A stretch of DNA of 64,000 nucleotides from Bacteroidales bacterium H4 (GCA_001701165.1 DAAP01000027.1:24399-88398); one strand, 5' to 3'; counted from the first letter of the stretch, positions 8,787 through 17,936 are shown. Numbers and translations are program-made. Notes: a model not told the origin generated them from the letters alone.

Positions 8787-9313
8787 CACGCCGATACATA
8801 CATCTGCTGTACGTCGTCATCGGTTGCCTGCTGATGCTCACTACCGCCTCCTCGTGCCGCATATCCTATAAATTTAACGGCGCGGCATTGGACTACAACG
8901 TATACCGCACGATACGTGTGGGACAATTTCCGATACGTGCCGCATTGGTGTATGCGCCGTTGCAGCAGACCTTCGAGAATGAATTGACCGACTATATCGC
9001 GCGCAACACCCGTCTGCAAACCACAGATTCGGGCAATGCCGACTTGTCCATCGAGGGCGAAATCACCGGCTACTCGCTGTCACCGCAGGCCGTCACCGAA
9101 GACGCCTATGCCAGCAAGACCCGACTGACCATAAGTGTGCGCGTCAAGTACACCGATACGCGCAACGATGCCAACAGCGTGGATCAGACATTCTCGGCCT
9201 ACCGCGACTTCAGCGCCACCGAGCTGCTCATCGATGTTCAGGATCAGTTGTGCCAGGAAATATCCAAGGAGCTTGTCGAACTGATATTTAACGCCACACT
9301 CGGCAACTGGTAG
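8783..9313 (+). CDS. lptE: LptE-like LPS-assembly lipoprotein
   Basis: A 176-residue lipoprotein: signal peptide with two hydrophobic stretches and a lipobox ending at Cys25 (TASSCRISYKFNG). The body has the LptE-type layout, with the small compact alpha/beta fold implied by FENELTDYIARNTRLQ, a Ser/Gly strand IEGEITGYSLSPQAV and a C-terminal helix of the type QELSKELVELIF. LptE plugs the LptD barrel that inserts lipopolysaccharide in the outer leaflet. The start overlaps the activator stop by ATGA. The family is divergent, so the call rests on both sequence and the conserved neighbourhood with secG. Confidence 0.82.
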   Translation: MTRRYIHLLYVVIGCLLMLTTASSCRISYKFNGAALDYNVYRTIRVGQFPIRAALVYAPLQQTFENELTDYIARNTRLQTTDSGNADLSIEGEITGYSLSPQAVTEDAYASKTRLTISVRVKYTDTRNDANSVDQTFSAYRDFSATELLIDVQDQLCQEISKELVELIFNATLGNW

Positions 9314-9332
9314 ACCGGACAGACATAAGGCA

Positions 9333-9368
9333 GCACAAAAACATAACAGCACAAAAACATAACAGCAC
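9333..9368. repeat. 16-bp tandem duplication between lptE and the next gene
   Basis: GCACAAAAACATAACA occurs twice in direct tandem (9333-9348, 9349-9364), followed by GCAC of a third copy. It looks like a simple replication-slippage duplication in the intergenic stretch; no regulatory role can be inferred. Confidence 0.85.
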
Positions 9369-9378
9369 CCCCATAGCA

Positions 9379-10254
9379 ATGACCGACATTCGGACTCCCA
9401 TAGGCAATCTTCGCCCCTATCACGTATATCCGCTGATAGTGTATCTGCGAGACCACTACCGCGAGTTGGACGATGAGACCCGCCATGCGCTGATGGCGCA
9501 TGTGGCCATGCACAGCGCCGATGCGTCCGCCGTCGCCGCCCTCGCTGATATTCATGAAGACGCTTGGGGAACGCTGTATCCGCGTAAAGACACCGTTACG
9601 CCCGACACGGCCGATACCATAGACAAATTTATAGCCACCTATGGACATCCATCAGCCGAAGATGATGCACTACTGGAGCGCCTCATTCTCAATCCCACGC
9701 CCGACTATGGTGCCGTTTTGGCTGATGAAGATGCCCGGGGCGAGGATGCTGCATCCGTAACTCCTGACGCTACCGCTGCCGGCATAGAAAACTTCCTCGG
9801 AACGCACGGGGTGGCCGAGGCCGTAAGACCCAAAGCCACTGCGGAAGCCTCCCAACCATCATCCATCGGCGCAAATGACGCTCGTCTCGCAGTATATGAT
9901 GGCTCAAATGCCGCTGTATCCGCCGAAGCGTCCGCCGAAGCGTCCGCCGCACCATCCGCCGAGGCGGAAGTCGCCGCCACGCCTGCCGCCGTGCCTGTGA
10001 CCGAAGATGCCATGCCCGCCGCCACTCCGGCAAAGAATTCTGGTAAAGACCAGACTCCGTCCTCGTCACTGAGCGAATCTTTGGCAAAAATATACATCCG
10101 ACAAGGGCGTTATAGGCGTGCATACGAAATATTGTCCGACTTAAATTTGAAAAATCCGGAAAAAAGTATTTACTTTGCAGACCAATTGCGCTTCTTGCGC
10201 AAAGTTATCAGTTTGCTTCCGCCCGAACAAGAGGGCGATGGAGTGGCGCGATAG
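9379..10254 (+). CDS. Conserved hypothetical protein with Ala/Glu-rich linker and C-terminal TPR-like motif
   Basis: A 291-residue soluble protein without a signal peptide. The N-terminal part (to about residue 120) is helical, the middle (about 120-235) is a low-complexity Ala/Glu/Ser/Pro linker with a 12-bp DNA repeat, and the C-terminal 55 residues (LAKIYIRQGRYRRAYEILSD, then an LNLKNPEKSIYFADQLRFL segment) form a single TPR-like helix pair. A protein with this tail lies between lptE and secG in other Bacteroidales as far as I recall, but no function is known to me. It is probably in one operon with both neighbours. Confidence 0.8.
   Translation: MTDIRTPIGNLRPYHVYPLIVYLRDHYRELDDETRHALMAHVAMHSADASAVAALADIHEDAWGTLYPRKDTVTPDTADTIDKFIATYGHPSAEDDALLERLILNPTPDYGAVLADEDARGEDAASVTPDATAAGIENFLGTHGVAEAVRPKATAEASQPSSIGANDARLAVYDGSNAAVSAEASAEASAAPSAEAEVAATPAAVPVTEDAMPAATPAKNSGKDQTPSSSLSESLAKIYIRQGRYRRAYEILSDLNLKNPEKSIYFADQLRFLRKVISLLPPEQEGDGVAR
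9919..9966. repeat. 12-bp in-frame tandem repeat (Ser-Ala-Glu-Ala codons)
   Basis: Four successive 12-base units: TCCGCCGAAGCG twice, then TCCGCCGCACCA and TCCGCCGAGGCG. They encode (Ser-Ala-Glu/Ala-Ala/Pro) units in the linker of the 9379-10254 protein, so copy-number change would alter linker length without frameshift. Confidence 0.85.
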
Positions 10255-10314
10255 CCTTGCGACAAGGGGTATTTGTATGATATTCAATCAAAAAACAATA
10301 ACAACCAAAATACA

Positions 10315-10710
10315 ATGCATATAGTATTTATAGTTCTCGTAGTAATCGTAGCAGTTCTGCTTATCGGTATCGTACTCATTCAAAAGTCCAAGGGCGGTGG
10401 TCTGTCTTCGCAATTCGGCGCCGGCAACCAAGTATTGGGTGTACGTGGTACCAACACCTTCCTTGAGAAGACCACTTGGACACTTGCAGCACTCATCCTT
10501 GTGCTTTCCGTAGCCAGCGCGTACACCATGCCCAAGCTCTCCGGCGAGAAGACTCGCGTAAATACCGAAGCCGCAGCCCCCGCTCAGGGCGCCAACGCCT
10601 TTAACAACGCTCCGGCCCAAAAAGCAGGCCCCGCTACAGATAAGGCCGCCCCTGCAGCTGCTCCCGCCGAAGCCACAGCACCTGCAACACCTGCAGCTGC
10701 TGCCAAATAA
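10315..10710 (+). CDS. secG: Preprotein translocase subunit SecG
   Basis: A 131-residue membrane protein with two transmembrane segments (about residues 3-22 and 52-72) and the SecG signature LIQKSKGGGLSSQFG between them. SecG supports SecYE in protein export. The start at 10315 places the first helix right at the N-terminus; an upstream in-frame ATG would add 14 polar Asn-rich residues and is less likely. The C-terminal 55 residues are an Ala/Pro/Thr-rich tail that is absent from the classical short SecG. Confidence 0.93.
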   Translation: MHIVFIVLVVIVAVLLIGIVLIQKSKGGGLSSQFGAGNQVLGVRGTNTFLEKTTWTLAALILVLSVASAYTMPKLSGEKTRVNTEAAAPAQGANAFNNAPAQKAGPATDKAAPAAAPAEATAPATPAAAAK

Positions 10711-10770
10711 AAAGCATATACCCCCATATTAGGATATACCGGGAGCGACAAAGCTTCCGACAGGCCTTAC

Positions 10771-10803
10771 AGGCCAATAGTTCCCGGACGGCTCTATTGG
10801 CCT
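10771..10803 (+). terminator. Hairpin after secG: possible terminator or leader structure
   Basis: A perfect 10-bp inverted repeat (AGGCCAATAG / CTATTGGCCT) with a 13-base loop lies 60 bases after secG and 12 bases before the U32 gene. Only a weak T-run follows (TAATGCTGTTTT). The loop sequence TTCCCGG can also pair with CCGGGAG just upstream (from about 10739), so two mutually exclusive folds are possible. Confidence 0.5.
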
Positions 10804-10814
10804 AATGCTGTTTT

Positions 10815-12122
10815 ATGACGACACACAATATGGATATAACACCCCCAAGACATAAGCGTAGCGACTTCGAACTGATGGCTCCGGTAGGGTCATACGAGTC
10901 GTTGCATGCCGCCATTGATGCCGGCGCCGATGCAGTATACCTCGGGTTGGGTACACTTAACATGCGAGCCCGTTCGAGTGTCAACTTCACTACGGACGAC
11001 TTGCGTGTCATTACCGACACGTGCCGTCGAGCGTGCGTCAAAGTGTATCTGACGCTGAATACCGTGCTGTACGACGAAGACATGGATGCTGCTGCCGAGA
11101 TTTTGTGCAAAGCAAAAGAATGCGGCGTCAGTGCTGTCATAGCCAGCGATATAGCCGCCATACAGATGGCACGCGACTTCGGACTGGAAGTACATATATC
11201 CACGCAATGCAACGTCTCCAACTTTCGCGCTTTACGCTTTTATGCCCAATGGGCAGACACTGTCGTACTGGCACGCGAACTAAATCTCGACCAGGTATAT
11301 GCCATACATCATCAGATTGAACGAGAAGACCTGCGCGGTCCCCACGGCGAGCAGGTGAAAATCGAGATGTTTTGCCATGGAGCGCTATGCATGGCTGTGT
11401 CGGGTAAATGCTACATGAGCCTGCATCAAATGGACAGCAGCGCCAACCGCGGCTCGTGTACACAGATATGTCGCCGCGCCTACGACTTGACCGACCGCGA
11501 TACCGGTCAGCAAATTACGGTTGATGGCAAATACTTGATGTCTCCTAAGGATCTCAAGACCATACATTTTCTCAACAAAATGGTGGACGCCGGCGTGCGC
11601 GTGTTCAAGATTGAAGGCCGTGCTCGAGGCTCCGAATACGTGCGCGAAGCCGTGTCCTGTTATGATGCCGCCTTACGCGCCATTTGCGACGGCACGTATG
11701 ACGACAGTCTCATCGCCCGGTGGGACGAGCGCCTCGGACATATTTTTAACCGCGGATTTTGGGACGGCTATTACCTCGGCCGTCGTTTGGGCGAATGGTC
11801 CTCGCATTACGGGTCATCGGCTACGCGCAAAAAAGTTTATGCCGCACGCGCTACGCGCTACTTCCCGCGTCTTGGCGTAGCCGAGTTCAAGATGGAAGCC
11901 GGAACACTGCGGCTCGGTGACGAAGTGGTCATCACCGGGCCTACCACCGGCGCCCTTATCAGCACTGTAAGCGAAATACACGGAGACGACGGGTCGCCGG
12001 TAAAAACCATAGATCGCGGACACGACTTTGCCATAGCCGTTCCGGCGAAGGTGCGCCCCGGCGACCGTTTGTATCTATGGGAACAGGTGGACAAAGACAA
12101 TCCGCGACACCTGCGTTTCTAA
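10815..12122 (+). CDS. Peptidase U32 family protein (TrhP/YegQ-like)
   Basis: A 435-residue protein that matches the U32 signature exactly: E184-x-F-x2-G-A-L-C192-x4-G-x-C199-x-M-S, followed by further cysteines (about 215 and 219) that suit an Fe-S or metal site. The N-terminal region has a TIM-barrel-like pattern (ELMAPVGSYESLHAAIDAGADAVY type, split here only by description). Members such as TrhP are needed for prephenate-dependent 5-hydroxyuridine formation in tRNA; others were described as collagenases. With no secretion signal, a tRNA role is more likely here. An alternative start is Met6. Confidence 0.9.
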   Translation: MTTHNMDITPPRHKRSDFELMAPVGSYESLHAAIDAGADAVYLGLGTLNMRARSSVNFTTDDLRVITDTCRRACVKVYLTLNTVLYDEDMDAAAEILCKAKECGVSAVIASDIAAIQMARDFGLEVHISTQCNVSNFRALRFYAQWADTVVLARELNLDQVYAIHHQIEREDLRGPHGEQVKIEMFCHGALCMAVSGKCYMSLHQMDSSANRGSCTQICRRAYDLTDRDTGQQITVDGKYLMSPKDLKTIHFLNKMVDAGVRVFKIEGRARGSEYVREAVSCYDAALRAICDGTYDDSLIARWDERLGHIFNRGFWDGYYLGRRLGEWSSHYGSSATRKKVYAARATRYFPRLGVAEFKMEAGTLRLGDEVVITGPTTGALISTVSEIHGDDGSPVKTIDRGHDFAIAVPAKVRPGDRLYLWEQVDKDNPRHLRF

Positions 12123-12140
12123 TTTTATGTGGACAATACA

Positions 12141-12437
12141 ATGAGAAACAAGACAATAGAATGGTGCCGCCGCTTTCTGTCGCTATCAGCAATACTGATA
12201 GTGGGCGTCATAATATACATAGTTTTCATTCAAGAAAACTCGGTGGCGCGTATATACCACAATCAAATGGTCATTGACAGCCTGAAAATGGAGATAGCGC
12301 GATGCAACGATACCTTGGACAAGTACAAAGAACTTAATCGTCGCCTGGACTGTGGCGACGGGCCCACTATCGAACGTATCGTCCGCGAGCAGTATGACAT
12401 GAGCCTGCCCAACGAGGATGTCTATGTATTCGAATGA
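12141..12437 (+). CDS. FtsB/DivIC-like septum formation initiator protein
   Basis: A small bitopic membrane protein of 98 residues: a short basic N-terminus, one transmembrane helix (about residues 11-30) and an extracytoplasmic coiled coil (MVIDSLKMEIARCNDTLDKY), then the family ending IERIVREQYDMSLPNEDVYVFE in pieces. These proteins link the divisome with FtsQ and FtsL. A GTG at 12129 in the same frame would add four residues. The gene follows the U32 stop by 18 bases. Confidence 0.87.
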   Translation: MRNKTIEWCRRFLSLSAILIVGVIIYIVFIQENSVARIYHNQMVIDSLKMEIARCNDTLDKYKELNRRLDCGDGPTIERIVREQYDMSLPNEDVYVFE

Positions 12438-12500
12438 GACATCACTGACAGTTGAATGTCGAAGTGGCAATACGAAAACTATACTAACAATATCGAAACA

Positions 12501-12863
12501 ATGAAAAGACAGAAAATAGCAAATATTCTCTCCGGCATCGCATTGATTATCATAGCCATAGGCGTACTTATGCCATTAGTCACAGGGCCTGGAGGCACTA
12601 TCTATCGTTATGTGTTCAGCGTGGGCGCCGTCATGCTTCTGGTAGGCCGCATCTTGGACAAGTATACGGGCGACATATTTCGCGTGCGCCGTCTGTACGT
12701 CATCCAACGTTGGAGTGCCCTGTTTCAATGTGCCGCCGCTTTCTTCATGTTCTATTCGGTGGATCCGCGAGATTGGCTGGCGTTTGTGCTTGCCGGGGCC
12801 GTGCTTCAGTTGTACGTGTCCATCATGGTGCCTGTCGCCATCCGTAAGGCAGCCAAGAAATAG
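12501..12863 (+). CDS. Four-helix integral membrane protein, function unknown
   Basis: A protein of 120 residues with a short basic N-terminus (MKRQKIANI) and four hydrophobic segments with an Arg/Lys-rich loop in the middle (GRILDKYTGDIFRVRRLY). The layout resembles small conserved Bacteroidales membrane proteins annotated only as hypothetical. The start at 12501 is preferred because the 15 extra residues of a longer reading are polar and lead poorly into the first helix. It follows the FtsB-like gene by 63 bases and is probably co-transcribed with it. Confidence 0.75.
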   Translation: MKRQKIANILSGIALIIIAIGVLMPLVTGPGGTIYRYVFSVGAVMLLVGRILDKYTGDIFRVRRLYVIQRWSALFQCAAAFFMFYSVDPRDWLAFVLAGAVLQLYVSIMVPVAIRKAAKK

Positions 12864-12919
12864 ACGGGACAATAGTCTGTTTAGTGTGGCGATGTTGATT
12901 TGATGCCGTACTTTTTTGT

Positions 12920-12956
12920 CAAGCGGGAGGCTGCCGACAGTGGCGGCCGAGGCTTG
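12920..12956. terminator. Interrupted hairpin in the gap before the glycogen genes
   Basis: CAAGC pairs with GCTTG and, inside, GGCTGCC with GGCGGCC (one G-U pair) around the loop GACAGT. No T-run follows directly (TATTTGCC), so this could be a weak terminator for the upstream operon or a structured 3' end. The rest of 12864-13148 shows no gene I would support. Confidence 0.35.
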
Positions 12957-13148
12957 TATTTGCCTGAATAATCGTCCCGTTTGGAGCTTGTCGATTTTTT
13001 CTTAAAAAAGAAATTGGCGTGTCGGCGTGTGTATGTCGGGAAAAATTTGTAAATTCGTGGCATACTTCATGCGTGCAAGCGTGAAGATGGCGTGGCTTGA
13101 CCCGGCTACGCTTGATATTAGATGTAATATTATCCTAAGCTCCTTATA

Positions 13149-15092
13149 ATGAGTTATCTGAAGTTTGACAAGAACCTACTGATAAATCTTGACCAATCCT
13201 TGCCTAAGGAAATGCTGCGCACCAATCGTGCCGGTGCATACCACTGCACCACGCTCGTGGGATGTAATACGCGCAAGCAGCACGGCCTTTTGGTGATACC
13301 CATACCCGAGATGGGCTATCGTCCTCATGTGCTTTTGTCATCTCTTGACGAGACAGTGATACAACACGGTGCTCCGTTCAATCTGGGCATCCACCGCTAC
13401 AAAGGCGGCGTTTACAGCCCCAACGGGCATAAATACATACGCGAATTTGATTGTGAGAGCGTTCCGCGCACCACTTATCGCGTAGGTGGTGTCATCCTCA
13501 CCAAAGAGAAAATTTTCATTACAGACGAAAACCGGATACTCATCCGCTACACCCTCGTGGAGGCTCATTCGGCGACAACGTTGCAGTTCCGCCCATTTTT
13601 GGCTTTCCGCGACTCCAATGCCTTGGTGATGGCCAATGACGCTATTAACAGGACAATTACGCCGGTGGACAACGGAATTGCCACCTGCCTGTACGCCGGC
13701 TTTCCGACGCTATACATGCAGTTTTCGCACAAGCCGGTATGGGTTGATCAGCCCAACTGGTATCGCGACATCGAGTATATCAAGGATCTGGAGCGCCAGG
13801 TACCGTACACCGAAGACCTTTGGGTGCCCGGATACTTCGAGCTGCCAATCAAAAAAGGCGAGAGCGTAATCTTCAGCGCCGGAGTTAGCGAAGTTCATCC
13901 TCGCCAGTTGGCCAAGATGTATACTTCCGAGATAGCACTGCGCACTCCGCGAACATCCTTTTTCAATTGCTTGAAAAACTCGGCCAAGCAATTCTATCTG
14001 CGTCGCAACGGCGGCCTATATGTGCTCTCCGGATATCCCTGGGGCGTGGTGTTGGCGCGTAACACCTTCATGGCAGCGCCGGGCATCACCCTCGCCATAG
14101 ACCACGAAAACGACTTCCACGAAATTATGGCAACGGCCTTGTCGGCGTTGAACCGCTTTATGGATAGCGGCGTCGAAGACGACACTATTGCCGGAATATC
14201 GTTGCCGGATATTCCGCTGTGGGCCGTATGGGCGATACAGCAGTATGGCAAGTTGTATCCCGAGGACTGTCCGGCTCGGTACGGCGAAGACGTGCGCCGC
14301 ATTGTTGACTATATACTCGACAACAGGCATCCCAATCTACACTTCAATGACGCAGACGGCATGGTGACCACTGATGGCGCCGATACTCCCGTGTCGTGGA
14401 TGAACGGCGTGGTCGATGGTCGTCCCGTAAATCCCCGTACCGGATACCTTGTGGAATTCGATGCGCTGTGGTATAACGCTCTGCGCTATGCTCTTGCAAT
14501 AACGCCCGATGACGACGCCAATGCCGAAAGGCGTCAACGCTGGAGCGATGCCGCTGCATTGATGGACAGCACCTTCCCCTCCAAATTTCTCAACGAATGG
14601 GGCTACATGTACGACTATGTCAACGGCAACTATGCCGACCCGTCGGTACGGCCCAATATGGCAGTTGCCATCGGCCTCGAATACAGCCCGTTGAGTCGAA
14701 AACAGCGTAAGAACGTGCTTGATGTGGTGACGCGTGAACTTTTGACATCCAAGGGCTTGCGTACATTGTCCCCCAAGAGCTACGGCTACCGTCCGGTGTA
14801 TCTCGGCAATGAGCACGAGCGCGAATTAACCCTTCACCAAGGCCCGGCACGTCCCTGGCTGATGGGCTTTTATGCCAACGCTTACCTCAAAGTCTTCGGT
14901 ATGAGCGGCGTGTCATACATAGACCGTATGCTTATCGGCTTCGAGGAAGAAATGTCCTGGGGTTGCATAGGGTCGTTGAGCCAGTTGTACGATGCAAATC
15001 CGCCCTTCCTTGGACGCGGCGCCATATCGCACGCCACCAATGTAGGCGAAGTGCTTCACACCTTGCGCATGCTCAAACGTATGAGCCTTTGA
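13149..15092 (+). CDS. Glycogen debranching enzyme (amylo-alpha-1,6-glucosidase type)
   Basis: A 647-residue cytoplasmic enzyme. The N-terminal beta domain (GDE_N_bis type) has the block NTRKQHGLLV (residues 40-49). The C-terminal (alpha/alpha)6 half carries GISLPDIPLWAVWAIQQY, TPVSWMNGVVDGRPVNPRTG and a final LYDANPPFLGRGAISHATN block typical of amylo-1,6-glucosidases. It hydrolyses the alpha-1,6 branch residues of glycogen or of glycogen-like alpha-glucan. It is followed by a GT4 enzyme and a GH57 enzyme, the conserved Bacteroidota glycogen triad. Confidence 0.9.
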   Translation: MSYLKFDKNLLINLDQSLPKEMLRTNRAGAYHCTTLVGCNTRKQHGLLVIPIPEMGYRPHVLLSSLDETVIQHGAPFNLGIHRYKGGVYSPNGHKYIREFDCESVPRTTYRVGGVILTKEKIFITDENRILIRYTLVEAHSATTLQFRPFLAFRDSNALVMANDAINRTITPVDNGIATCLYAGFPTLYMQFSHKPVWVDQPNWYRDIEYIKDLERQVPYTEDLWVPGYFELPIKKGESVIFSAGVSEVHPRQLAKMYTSEIALRTPRTSFFNCLKNSAKQFYLRRNGGLYVLSGYPWGVVLARNTFMAAPGITLAIDHENDFHEIMATALSALNRFMDSGVEDDTIAGISLPDIPLWAVWAIQQYGKLYPEDCPARYGEDVRRIVDYILDNRHPNLHFNDADGMVTTDGADTPVSWMNGVVDGRPVNPRTGYLVEFDALWYNALRYALAITPDDDANAERRQRWSDAAALMDSTFPSKFLNEWGYMYDYVNGNYADPSVRPNMAVAIGLEYSPLSRKQRKNVLDVVTRELLTSKGLRTLSPKSYGYRPVYLGNEHERELTLHQGPARPWLMGFYANAYLKVFGMSGVSYIDRMLIGFEEEMSWGCIGSLSQLYDANPPFLGRGAISHATNVGEVLHTLRMLKRMSL

Positions 15093-15153
15093 ATATTAGG
15101 TCAGAGAGATAGACAGTGATACAACAAACAATAAAAAAACATAAATTCGATAT

Positions 15154-16413
15154 ATGAAAGCCTTAATGTTCGGATGGGAATTTCCCCCGCACATCCTTGG
15201 CGGCTTGGGTACGGCCAGCTACGGACTTACGCGTGGCATGGCCTCCTGCGGCGACATGGATATCACATTTGTGATACCCAAGCCGTGGGGCGATGAAGAT
15301 CGTTCGTTTGCACATATCATAGGGGCCTCGCAGGTGCCCGTAGCGTGGCGAGAGACCTCTCGTGAGTATGTGGACGGGCGTATAGGACGGCTGATGTCCC
15401 CCGAGCTGTACTTCCGTCTGCGTGATCATATCTATGCAGACTTTAACTACATGCGCACCAATGATTTGGGCTGCATCGAATTCTCCGGGCGCTATCCCGA
15501 CAACCTTCTTGAAGAAATTAACAACTATTCGATTACGGCGGGAGTGATAGCGCGTACCCTCGACTTTGACATCATTCACAGCCACGACTGGTTGACATAT
15601 CCGGCCGGCATACATGCCAAACAGGTGACAGGCAGGCCCTTGGTGATACACGTACATGCCACCGACTATGACCGCAGTCGCGGAAATGTCAATCCCACGG
15701 TGTTCAATATCGAGCGCGATGGTATGCTGCATGCCGACCATATCATCACCGTAAGTAATCTCACGCGCAACACCGTCATAGACAAATACGGCATAGATCC
15801 GGCCAAGGTGACCACCGTACACAACGCCGTCATACCATTGGATAAGGAAATATTGGAGATCAAGGCACCGCGCCCCAAGGAGAAGGTTGTTACCTTTTTG
15901 GGCCGCATTACGATGCAGAAGGGCCCCGAATACTTCGTTGAGGCTGCTGTTAAGGTGCTCAAGAACAATCACAACGTTCGTTTTGTTATGGCCGGCAGCG
16001 GCGATATGATGGACGCGATGATTGAATTGGCAGCACGCCGCGGCATTGCCGACCGCTTCCATTTTCCGGGATTTCAAAAGGGACGTCAGGTGTACGAGAT
16101 GCTGAGCGCCTCGGATGTATACATCATGCCCTCCGTGTCCGAGCCTTTCGGTATTTCGCCTCTGGAAGCCATGCAGATGGGTGTACCATCCATTATCTCC
16201 AAGCAGAGCGGGTGCGCCGAAATCCTTCACAATGTCATCAAGACCGACTACTGGGACATAGATGCTATGGCCGATGCCGTTAATGCCATAGTTTCGTATC
16301 CGTCGATGCATGCCTATCTGCGCGACCAGGGCATCAAGGAAGTGTCTCAAATCACTTGGGACAAGGCCGGGCGCAAGGTGATAGATATTTATCACAAAGT
16401 TCTCGGATGGTAG
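15154..16413 (+). CDS. GT4-fold glycosyltransferase, glycogen-synthase-like
   Basis: A 419-residue GT-B enzyme. The N-terminus has the starch/glycogen synthase pattern FGWEFPPHILGGLGTA (residues 6-21). IHSHDWLTYPAG follows around residue 145, and the C-terminal donor-binding domain has VTFLGRITMQKGPEYF and PSVSEPFGISPLEAMQMGVP with the EX7E glutamates. It lies between a debranching enzyme and a GH57 protein, so ADP- or UDP-glucose-dependent alpha-1,4-glucan synthesis is the natural assignment. Donor specificity cannot be told from sequence alone. Confidence 0.88.
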   Translation: MKALMFGWEFPPHILGGLGTASYGLTRGMASCGDMDITFVIPKPWGDEDRSFAHIIGASQVPVAWRETSREYVDGRIGRLMSPELYFRLRDHIYADFNYMRTNDLGCIEFSGRYPDNLLEEINNYSITAGVIARTLDFDIIHSHDWLTYPAGIHAKQVTGRPLVIHVHATDYDRSRGNVNPTVFNIERDGMLHADHIITVSNLTRNTVIDKYGIDPAKVTTVHNAVIPLDKEILEIKAPRPKEKVVTFLGRITMQKGPEYFVEAAVKVLKNNHNVRFVMAGSGDMMDAMIELAARRGIADRFHFPGFQKGRQVYEMLSASDVYIMPSVSEPFGISPLEAMQMGVPSIISKQSGCAEILHNVIKTDYWDIDAMADAVNAIVSYPSMHAYLRDQGIKEVSQITWDKAGRKVIDIYHKVLGW

Positions 16414-16487
16414 TCTCGCCGCAGACAAGCTCATTATAGATATAACATAGAATAACAACCGGACCACAGCGTCACACCATACATATT

Positions 16488-17921
16488 ATGAAAGCAATTT
16501 CGCTGAATTTTGAAATCCATCAGCCTATGCGCCTCAAGCGCTACCGCTTTTTCGACATAGGCAACGACCATTACTATTACGATGACTTCCTCAATGACGA
16601 CATAATCACCGGACTGGCTAATCGCAGCTACCTTCCGGCGACGCATGTGCTTTTGTCAATGTTGGAAGATAAATCCAACCCCTTCAAGTGTTCCATCGCC
16701 ATAAGCGGCATCGCCATCGAGCAATTCGAGCAGTACGTGCCCGAGATGATAGACGCCCTGCGCCGACTGGCTGATACCGGGCGCGTCGAGTTTCTGGCCC
16801 AGCCGTACGCCCATTCGCTGGCATCGTTGACCGACCCCGAAGAATTTGTTGAACAGGTGAAAGCTCAGTGTGATCGTATAGAGGAACTCTTCGGTCAACG
16901 TCCGACGGTGATGCGCAACACCGAGTTCCTGTACAGCGATGACATAGCCCCGCAGATAGCTGCCATGGGCTTCAAAGGGGTACTCACCGAAGGCGCTAAG
17001 CACATCCTTGGTTGGCGCTCGCCCAATTATGTATATAGTGCTGAGACGGCGCCCAAGCTTAAGGTGCTGATGCGCAATGCAAAACTCTCGGATGACATCT
17101 GCTTCCGCTTTACCGACACCTCCTGGGACGCATATCCGCTGACCGCTGACAAATATATGGACTGGGTGGCCGCAACCCCTGAGGAAGAAACTATTGTCAA
17201 TCTGTGTATGAACCTTGACACCTTTGGCGGGCTGCAGAGCGGTGACAGCGGTATCTTTGATTTCCTAAAGGCATTGCCGCGCTTTGCCGCCGAAAGGGGC
17301 ATCACCTTTACCACGCCCTCGGAAGTTGTGCGTAAGACAAAGGCTGTGGCTCCCGTGACTATCGTCCATCCCATTAGTGATGCCGATGAGGCACGTGATA
17401 CCTCTGCATGGCTGGGCAACGAGCTGCAGAACGAAGCTTTCCGCAAGTTGTATTCCGTGGCAGAGCGCGTGCGGTTGTGCAACGACCGTCGTCTCAAGCA
17501 GGACTGGATATATCTGCAGGCCAGTGACCATTTCTACTACATGTCCACCAAACACCTTGCTGACGGAGCCGTGCACTCGCTGTTCTCGCCTTACGAGACG
17601 CCGTTTGCGGCATTTACCAATTATATGAATGTCCTTGCCGACTTCATCGTACGCGTCGAGGAGCAGTACCCTATGAGCGTGGATAATGAAGAATTGAACT
17701 CTCTGCTAACTACTATCCGTAACCAAGAACGTGAAATAGAGATGCTCAACAAGGAGGTGGCTTCCATGCGCAAGAATATCGAGCATTTCAACGAAGAACA
17801 TGCCCTCCGCGAGCCTCAGAAGCCGACTCCCGCTAAGGTTGAAAAGGCCAAGACAACAGCCAAGCCTGCCAAAGCGGTAAAGAAGTCCAAGACAGCAAAT
17901 ACTACTAAGGACGCAATATAA
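16488..17921 (+). CDS. GH57 family alpha-amylase / glucanotransferase
   Basis: A 477-residue cytoplasmic enzyme with the GH57 N-terminal motif FEIHQP (8-13), the catalytic-region block RNTEFLYSDDIAPQIAAMG (Glu in the NTEF segment) and the conserved GLQSGDSGIFDFLKALP region. It would cleave or rearrange alpha-1,4-glucan together with the two upstream enzymes. The last 75 residues are unusual: a coiled coil (QEREIEMLNKEVASMRKNIE) followed by a Lys/Ala/Thr-rich tail with AKPAKAVKK-type repeats, which is not part of the GH57 fold and may serve for assembly or for contact with glycogen. Confidence 0.88.
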   Translation: MKAISLNFEIHQPMRLKRYRFFDIGNDHYYYDDFLNDDIITGLANRSYLPATHVLLSMLEDKSNPFKCSIAISGIAIEQFEQYVPEMIDALRRLADTGRVEFLAQPYAHSLASLTDPEEFVEQVKAQCDRIEELFGQRPTVMRNTEFLYSDDIAPQIAAMGFKGVLTEGAKHILGWRSPNYVYSAETAPKLKVLMRNAKLSDDICFRFTDTSWDAYPLTADKYMDWVAATPEEETIVNLCMNLDTFGGLQSGDSGIFDFLKALPRFAAERGITFTTPSEVVRKTKAVAPVTIVHPISDADEARDTSAWLGNELQNEAFRKLYSVAERVRLCNDRRLKQDWIYLQASDHFYYMSTKHLADGAVHSLFSPYETPFAAFTNYMNVLADFIVRVEEQYPMSVDNEELNSLLTTIRNQEREIEMLNKEVASMRKNIEHFNEEHALREPQKPTPAKVEKAKTTAKPAKAVKKSKTANTTKDAI

Positions 17922-17936
17922 AAAATTCCGAAAAAA

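Noticed and set aside
12881..13063. 60-codon minus-strand frame in the gap before the debranching enzyme
   Set aside because: It is basic and low in structure, overlaps the interrupted hairpin and has no promoter or conserved partner, so it is not supported as a gene.
15163..16467. 434-codon open frame antisense to the GT4 gene
   Set aside because: Its length results from the base composition of the sense gene; the sense strand has clear GT4 motifs.
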